Source: Pseudomonadota bacterium
GTDB lineage: Bacteria; Pseudomonadota; Alphaproteobacteria; Rhodospirillales; Magnetospirillaceae
NCBI GenBank assembly: GCA_021793155.1
Contig: JAJYTF010000004.1
Coordinates: forward strand, 62,001 to 126,000
Reading direction: 5' to 3'
Length of the DNA: 64,000 bases
How positions within the stretch are numbered: the stretch's first letter is position 1; every line of letters starts with the position of its first letter. Below the pieces are notes generated by a model, which was given only the letters and a program-made list of their open reading frames with translations, ran no database searches and had not been told where the DNA came from. Below are positions 59,135-64,000 of the stretch, one piece after another. The translations under genes and the position numbers were made by a program.

Positions 59135-61015
59135 ATGCTCGACGCTTTCCGCAAGGCCTCGCAGTCCTGGTTCATCAAGATTCTTTTCGGTCTGCTGATT
59201 CTCAGCTTCGGCGTTTGGGGGATCGGCGACGTCGTCCGCATGCGCGCCGAATCGACTCCGGCGATCACCGTCGGCAAGCAGGATATCTCAGCAAGCGAAG
59301 TGGTCGAGGAGTTCCGCCGCGATGTCGAGCGGCTATCGGCCATGTTCGGTGGAAAGCTGTCGGTGGATCAGGCTCGCCAGATGGGCCTGATGTCGCGCAC
59401 GATCGCCCAGATCGTCGACCGCAGCCTGCTCGACCAGGCGGCAGACCACCTCAAGCTGGGGGTCGACGACAACACGCTGCGCAAGATGATCGCCAACACA
59501 CCGGCTTTCCAGAACGAACTGCACGTCTTCGACAAGAACATCTACGAACGGGCGCTGATGCGTGTCGGCCTGACCGAGCGCCAATACCTCAACCTCGAAC
59601 GCGGGGATATCGCACGCGAGCAGTTGGCGCGCCTGGTTGGCGGCGGTGTCTCGGTGCCGGCGGTCATGGCGGATCCGCTGTTCCGCTATCGCAACGAGCA
59701 GCGGGTGGCCGAGACGGTAACCTTTCCCGCCGACAAGATGCCGGCGCCGGCCAAGCCCGACGACGCCACCCTGCAGGCGTTCTACAAGGATCATCCCACT
59801 CCGTTCATGGCGCCCGAACTGCGCGCCGTCAGCGCGGTCGTGTTGCGCACCGCCGATGTCTCCGGCGATATCAAGCCGTCCGACCAGGACATCGAGAAGG
59901 CTTACCAGGTTCGCCAGGACGAATTCCAGACGCCGGAGACACGCAACATCCAGCAGGTCGTGTTCGCTGACAAGAACAAGGCCCAGGCCTTTGCCGATGC
60001 CGTGCGCAAGGGCGGTGACTTCACCGCCGCCGCCAAGGCCGACGGCCAGGAGGTCTCCGATCTTGGTTGGCTCGACCGCAGGCAGATGCCCCTCGAAAGC
60101 CTGGCCGACGCGGCCTTCGGTGCCCCGGGGCCGGGCGTCGTCGGACCCGTGCAGTCACCGTTGGGCTGGCATGTCCTGCGAATTTCGTCGGTGGTGCCGG
60201 GCAAGACCCGAGCCTTGTCGGATGTCCGCAGCATCATTATCCAGGACCTGGTGAAGGACGAGGCGACCAACCGACTTTACGCGCTGTCGACCAAGCTTGA
60301 GGATTCCATCGGCTCGGGCGCCGGGATCGAGGAGGCCGCGGGTACGGTCGGCGTAAGGCCGCTCAAAGTCGCGGCGATGGACGCCAAGGGCGACGCGCCC
60401 GACGGCAAGCCGGCGCCGGGTGTGCCCTTGACGCCGGAATTCCTCGCCACCGCCTTCCAGACCCCCCAGGGCGAGACCAGCGAAGTCACCCAGTTCAAGG
60501 ATAACAGCGGCTATTTCGTCCTGCATGTCGACAAGGTGACCCCGCCGGCCGTGAAGCCCTTCGAGACGGTGAAAGACCAGGTGCTCGCCGCCTGGACCGA
60601 GGAACGGAAGGCCCAGGCCGCGCACAAGCAGGCGGAAGCCGCCGCCGAACGGGTGAAGAAAGGCGAGACGCTGGCCGCCGTTGCCGGTCCCTTCAAGGTC
60701 GAAACCACCCAGCCCTTCCTGCGCACCGGCGGCGGAACCGCCAAGGTGCCGCCGCTGCTGGCTGCCGAGATGTTCAAGGAAGCCGCACCGGGAGGGATCG
60801 CCGTGGTGCCGCTCCAGGGCTCCACCATGGTAGCCCGGCTGCAAAGCATCATCCCGGCTGACCCGAAGAACCAGACCGTGGCATATGACAACGCCCGCAA
60901 GAAGCTCGACGAGGCCCTGTCCGAGGACCTGACGCAGGAATACCTGGCGGTCCTGCAAAAGGACATGCCGGTGCACATCAACAGCACGGCCATCGACGAG
61001 CAGTTTCCGAAATGA
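59135..61015 (+). CDS. ppiD: peptidylprolyl isomerase / periplasmic chaperone, PpiD-like
   Basis: 626 residues. One N-terminal membrane anchor (about 12-33, FIKILFGLLILSFGVWGIGD) then a SurA-N type helical chaperone region and a parvulin rotamase domain (about 265-370: RNIQQVVFADKNKAQAFADA, LGWLDRRQMP, GPVQSPLGWHVLRI). It helps fold proteins leaving the Sec translocon. I start at MLDAFRKASQSW, where the family begins. It is 179 bp from tpiA, divergently. Confidence 0.93.
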   Translation: MLDAFRKASQSWFIKILFGLLILSFGVWGIGDVVRMRAESTPAITVGKQDISASEVVEEFRRDVERLSAMFGGKLSVDQARQMGLMSRTIAQIVDRSLLDQAADHLKLGVDDNTLRKMIANTPAFQNELHVFDKNIYERALMRVGLTERQYLNLERGDIAREQLARLVGGGVSVPAVMADPLFRYRNEQRVAETVTFPADKMPAPAKPDDATLQAFYKDHPTPFMAPELRAVSAVVLRTADVSGDIKPSDQDIEKAYQVRQDEFQTPETRNIQQVVFADKNKAQAFADAVRKGGDFTAAAKADGQEVSDLGWLDRRQMPLESLADAAFGAPGPGVVGPVQSPLGWHVLRISSVVPGKTRALSDVRSIIIQDLVKDEATNRLYALSTKLEDSIGSGAGIEEAAGTVGVRPLKVAAMDAKGDAPDGKPAPGVPLTPEFLATAFQTPQGETSEVTQFKDNSGYFVLHVDKVTPPAVKPFETVKDQVLAAWTEERKAQAAHKQAEAAAERVKKGETLAAVAGPFKVETTQPFLRTGGGTAKVPPLLAAEMFKEAAPGGIAVVPLQGSTMVARLQSIIPADPKNQTVAYDNARKKLDEALSEDLTQEYLAVLQKDMPVHINSTAIDEQFPK

Positions 61016-61028
61016 AGCGGATCCACAA

Positions 61029-62552
61029 ATGAAGACGGGCGCCGACTTCGACAGCTTTCGCCGCGGATACGACGACGGCGTCGCCCAGGTGGTATGGACC
61101 AAGCTGGTGGCCGACCTGGAAACGCCCGTCTCCGCCATGCTGAAGCTGGCCGACGGCCGCCCCAACAGCTTCCTCCTGGAATCGGTCGAAGGCGGCGCCA
61201 AGCGCGGTCGCTACTCGTTCCTCGGCATGAAACCCGACCTGATCTGGCGGTGCCGCGGTAACTCGGCCGAGATCAACCGCGAGGCGCGCTTCGACCAACG
61301 GGCCTTCCGGCCTTGCCCAATCGCCGAAAAGGAAGGGGCCCTGGCGTCGCTCCGGGCCGTCGTCGCCGAATCCCACATCGACCTCCCCGACCAGCTTCCG
61401 CCGATGGCCGCCGGCCTGGTGGGCTATATGGGATACGACATGGTCCGTCTGGTGGAACGGCTGCCCGACGGCAACCCCGACCACCTGGGCGTGCCCGATG
61501 GCATCTTCCTCCGGCCGACGGTCATGGCGATCTTCGATAATGTCGACGACTCGGTCACCGTGGTCACCCCCGTGCGCCCGCAGGCCGGCGTCGATGCTCG
61601 CGCGGCATACTCCCAGGCCTGCGAGCGACTGGCCGACGTGGTCGCCGATTTCGAACGGACCCTGCCCTATGGCCGCAACACGCTGTTCGACCAGCACCCT
61701 CCGGCCACCGAATCGGCCAATGTGTCGCGTGAAGATTTCCACCGGATGGTCGACAAGGCCAAGGACTACATCCTGGCCGGCGACATCTTCCAGGTGGTGC
61801 TGTCGCAGCGCATGACCGTGCCGTTCCGCCTGCCGCCTTTCGCCCTCTATCGGGCGCTGCGACGGACCAATCCCAGCCCGTTCCTGTTCTTTCTCGACTT
61901 CGGCGACTTCGCACTGGTCGGATCCAGCCCGGAGATCCTTGTTCGCCTGCGCGACGGCACGGTGACGATCCGTCCGATCGCCGGCACGCGCAAGCGCGGC
62001 GCGGACGACGCCGAAGACGCGGTGCTGGCCGCCGACCTGCTGGCCGACCCCAAGGAACTGGCCGAACATCTGATGCTGCTGGACCTGGGGCGCAACGACG
62101 TCGGCCGGGTGGCCGAGGTGGGAACGGTAAAGGTCACCGAGAAGATGGTGATCGAACTCTATTCCCACGTCATGCACATCGTCTCCAATGTCGAGGGCAA
62201 GCTGGATTCCCGCCACGACGCGATGGATGCACTGTTCGCCGGCTTCCCCGCCGGGACGGTGTCGGGCGCGCCGAAAGTCCGGGCCATGGAGATCATCGAC
62301 GAGCTGGAGCCGGACCGGCGCAGCTTCTATGCCGGCTGTATCGGCTATTTCGCCGCCAACGGCACCATGGATACCTGCATCGCGCTGCGCACGGCCCTGG
62401 TCAAGGATGGCCAGATGGTGGTCCAAGCCGGTGCCGGAATTGTCGCCGACTCGGTGCCTGAGTCGGAATACCAGGAATGCTGGAACAAGGCTCGTGCCTT
62501 GCTGCGCGCCGCCGAAGAGGCGGTAACTTTCGCCGGCCGCAACGGAGGGTGA
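61029..62552 (+). CDS. trpE: anthranilate synthase component I
   Basis: 507 residues. Makes anthranilate from chorismate with the TrpG amidotransferase, the first step of tryptophan synthesis. The N-terminal LLESVEGGAKRGRYSFLGM region carries the LLES feedback-inhibition motif for tryptophan; the catalytic half has QVVLSQRMTVPF, PIAGTRKRGADDAED and GTVSGAPKVRAMEII. trpG is not within the window downstream. It begins 13 bp after ppiD, and that gene order is seen in many alphaproteobacteria. Confidence 0.95.
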   Translation: MKTGADFDSFRRGYDDGVAQVVWTKLVADLETPVSAMLKLADGRPNSFLLESVEGGAKRGRYSFLGMKPDLIWRCRGNSAEINREARFDQRAFRPCPIAEKEGALASLRAVVAESHIDLPDQLPPMAAGLVGYMGYDMVRLVERLPDGNPDHLGVPDGIFLRPTVMAIFDNVDDSVTVVTPVRPQAGVDARAAYSQACERLADVVADFERTLPYGRNTLFDQHPPATESANVSREDFHRMVDKAKDYILAGDIFQVVLSQRMTVPFRLPPFALYRALRRTNPSPFLFFLDFGDFALVGSSPEILVRLRDGTVTIRPIAGTRKRGADDAEDAVLAADLLADPKELAEHLMLLDLGRNDVGRVAEVGTVKVTEKMVIELYSHVMHIVSNVEGKLDSRHDAMDALFAGFPAGTVSGAPKVRAMEIIDELEPDRRSFYAGCIGYFAANGTMDTCIALRTALVKDGQMVVQAGAGIVADSVPESEYQECWNKARALLRAAEEAVTFAGRNGG

Positions 62553-62554
62553 CC

Positions 62555-63028
62555 ATGGGGGCGGATTTCCAGGTACCGATCGACCAGCGCTATTTCGAGG
62601 ACTATGTCCCCGGATCGGTCTACGAATTCGGCAGCGCCTCGGTCAACGCCGCGGAAATCATGGAATTCGCCCGCCGCTACGATCCCCAGGATTTTCACAT
62701 CGACCCGGGCGCGGCGGCCCGCACACCGTTCGGCGGGCTGATCGCCAGCGGCTGGCAGACCGCCGGCCTGATGATGCGTCTCTACGCCAGCCATTACCTG
62801 TCGAAAGTTGCCAGCCTGGCCTCGCCCGGCATCGACGAGTTGCGCTGGACCAAGCCGGTGCGCCCCGACGATGTGCTGCGCGTGCGGGTCACCGTGCTGG
62901 AAGCCAACCGCTCCCGCTCGAAGCCGGACCGGGGCTTGGTCCGTTCGTTCATCGAGGTCATCAACCAGCAGGACGACGTGGTGATGACCATGAAGGCGAT
63001 GAACCTGCTGAAGTGCAGGACCACCTGA
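62555..63028 (+). CDS. MaoC-like dehydratase domain protein
   Basis: 157 residues, a single hot-dog fold. The hydratase-like motif is FARRYDPQDFHIDPGAA, followed by TPFGGLIASGWQTAGLMMR, as in (R)-enoyl-CoA hydratases. The substrate is not known. It begins 2 bp after the trpE stop with GGAGGG as ribosome binding site, so it is translated from the trpE message. Its place between trpE and the next trp gene suggests only co-expression, not a role in tryptophan synthesis. Confidence 0.88.
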   Translation: MGADFQVPIDQRYFEDYVPGSVYEFGSASVNAAEIMEFARRYDPQDFHIDPGAAARTPFGGLIASGWQTAGLMMRLYASHYLSKVASLASPGIDELRWTKPVRPDDVLRVRVTVLEANRSRSKPDRGLVRSFIEVINQQDDVVMTMKAMNLLKCRTT

Positions 63029-63145
63029 GGCACCCGCCGCCGCACCGCTTCCACGCCAAGTTGTATTTTATTCCCGTAATGGCTGTGTTATTAACACGGT
63101 CATAGTCGCGCGTGCGTTGCTCGATCAAGGCGTGGAACAAGGCTC

Positions 63146-64000
63146 ATGTCGCTCAGCATCACGAACGTTACCGCACTGGCTGGCTTGACCCATCGTCAGC
63201 TGGTAACCTTCACCGGCCCGATAAACAGCCTAGGAGCCGTTGTCGGCAGTTCGAGCACGGGCGCGACGGACCACGCCGTTCTATGGCAGAACGGCGCAGC
63301 CACAGACCTGGGCACCCTGCCCGGTGACGCCTACAGTTCCGCCAATGGAATCAACGATCTGGGTCAGATCGTCGGAATTTCCTCCACCGGTCCGTTCGAT
63401 CTCTACCACGGCGTCCTGTGGCAAAACGGAACCGTAACGGCCATCGGGACATTGGGCGGCAGTTACAGCGAAGCTCTGGCCGTCAATAACCAAGGGCAGA
63501 TTGTGGGAGATTCCACCACCTTGGGTGGGCTCGACGAAGCATTCATCTGGCAGAACGGCGTCATGACCAATCTAGGCACGCTGCCCGGAGGCGCCTCGGC
63601 CAACACCGGCGGAGCATTCAACAGCGGCGCGAACGCCATCAACGACCATGGGCAGGTGGTCGGCGAATCATTGGTCACCGGCAATATCGACCACGCCTTC
63701 CTCTGGCAGAACGGCGTGATGACCGACCTGGGAGTCCTGTCCCCCGGTTCGATGAGCGTCGCCACAGCAATCAACAATAATGGCCAAGTGGCCGGATACA
63801 ATAGTTCCGGGACCGGCGTGACTCATGCCGTCTCGTGGCAAAACGGTGTCATCACCGATCTCGGCACCGTCCTCGGCTACGATTACAGTCAGGCGCAGGC
63901 GATCAACGACAGCGGCATCATTGTGGGATACGTGGCAAGTACCACGTCCAATGCGACCAGCAACCACGCCGTCGTCTGGCGGAATGGCGTCATTACCGAC
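63146..64000 (+). CDS. HAF-repeat extracellular protein (3' truncated)
   Basis: 285 residues visible, open to the window edge. From residue about 30 it is built of repeats of roughly 40-55 residues: a tryptophan-containing WQNG...DLGTLPG unit, then A.. IND.GQIVG and a short serine/threonine bridge (for example LWQNGAATDLGTLPGD, INDLGQIVGISS; later WQNGVMTNLGTLPGG, INDHGQVVGES). This is the HAF family repeat pattern of putative extracellular proteins, likely a beta-propeller-like fold. No signal peptide is seen, so export may be by type I secretion. A 13-bp palindrome (GTGTTATTAACAC, 63085-63097) lies upstream. Confidence 0.8.
   Translation, partial: MSLSITNVTALAGLTHRQLVTFTGPINSLGAVVGSSSTGATDHAVLWQNGAATDLGTLPGDAYSSANGINDLGQIVGISSTGPFDLYHGVLWQNGTVTAIGTLGGSYSEALAVNNQGQIVGDSTTLGGLDEAFIWQNGVMTNLGTLPGGASANTGGAFNSGANAINDHGQVVGESLVTGNIDHAFLWQNGVMTDLGVLSPGSMSVATAINNNGQVAGYNSSGTGVTHAVSWQNGVITDLGTVLGYDYSQAQAINDSGIIVGYVASTTSNATSNHAVVWRNGVITD

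Overview
The window is GC-rich (roughly 60-65% by eye), densely coded chromosomal DNA from an alphaproteobacterium. Gene content and order point to the Rhodospirillales, and a Magnetospirillum-like spirillum is my best guess. The reasons are the run folK-rpoZ-rsh-pdxJ-acpS-lepB-rnc-era-recO-parC, a single RelA/SpoT homologue, a pyruvate dehydrogenase E1 beta with its own lipoyl domain, lipA next to a COQ10/RatA-type gene, MotA/MotB, a bacteriohemerythrin and a Cache-type chemoreceptor. The genus is an inference; no rRNA or other taxonomic marker is present. I found no tRNA, rRNA or CRISPR array.

Layout. 1-8.7 kb: end of an unidentified protein, an alpha/beta hydrolase, a penicillin-acylase-type Ntn hydrolase overlapping a threonine ammonia-lyase, a flavin reductase, the motAB stator pair and the N-end-rule transferase bpt. 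8.9-18.9 kb: a long minus-strand housekeeping block for translation, secretion, lipid carrier, cofactor and stringent-response genes. 19-29 kb: NYN nuclease-like protein, family 5 uracil-DNA glycosylase, bacteriohemerythrin, trypsin-like protease with DUF4214, a molybdopterin oxidoreductase, smpB, dapA, slt, a haloacid dehalogenase and an MFS transporter. 28.9-32.4 kb: a two-gene formate dehydrogenase of the FdhF plus DUF1641 type. 32.7-36.9 kb: several poorly known proteins with pgpA, a CinA-type amidase and a GNAT enzyme. 36.9-49 kb: central metabolism on the minus strand (secG, pyrG, kdsA, eno, ftsB, pdhABC, lpdA, lipA, coq10/ratA). 49.2-54 kb: an AtoS/AtoC-like two-component system followed by a short-chain fatty acid transporter. 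54-64 kb: a chemoreceptor, a LuxR-type regulator, a repeat-rich scar with an IS110 remnant, tpiA, ppiD, trpE, a MaoC-like protein and a HAF-repeat protein that runs off the edge.

How parts work together. The clearest regulatory circuit is at 49-54 kb. A sensor kinase and a sigma-54 activator precede a transporter whose upstream region has a 35-bp palindrome and a textbook -24/-12 sigma-54 promoter. The pdhABC-lpdA-lipA stretch gathers the pyruvate dehydrogenase complex with the enzyme that makes its lipoyl cofactor. The formate dehydrogenase alpha subunit carries an electron-entry iron-sulfur module fused to its N terminus and overlaps its DUF1641 partner by 4 bp.

Between the genes lie at least four families of short dispersed repeats: two types of inverted repeat, a REP-like element, and a 121-123 bp MITE-like element with CTAGTGGT ends. 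One copy of the last supplies the stop codon of tpiA; another sits just upstream of dapA. A 126-bp near-perfect palindrome, a truncated IS110 transposase and these repeats make 57.0-58.2 kb the most accessory-looking part of an otherwise core window. I see no large novel multi-gene system.
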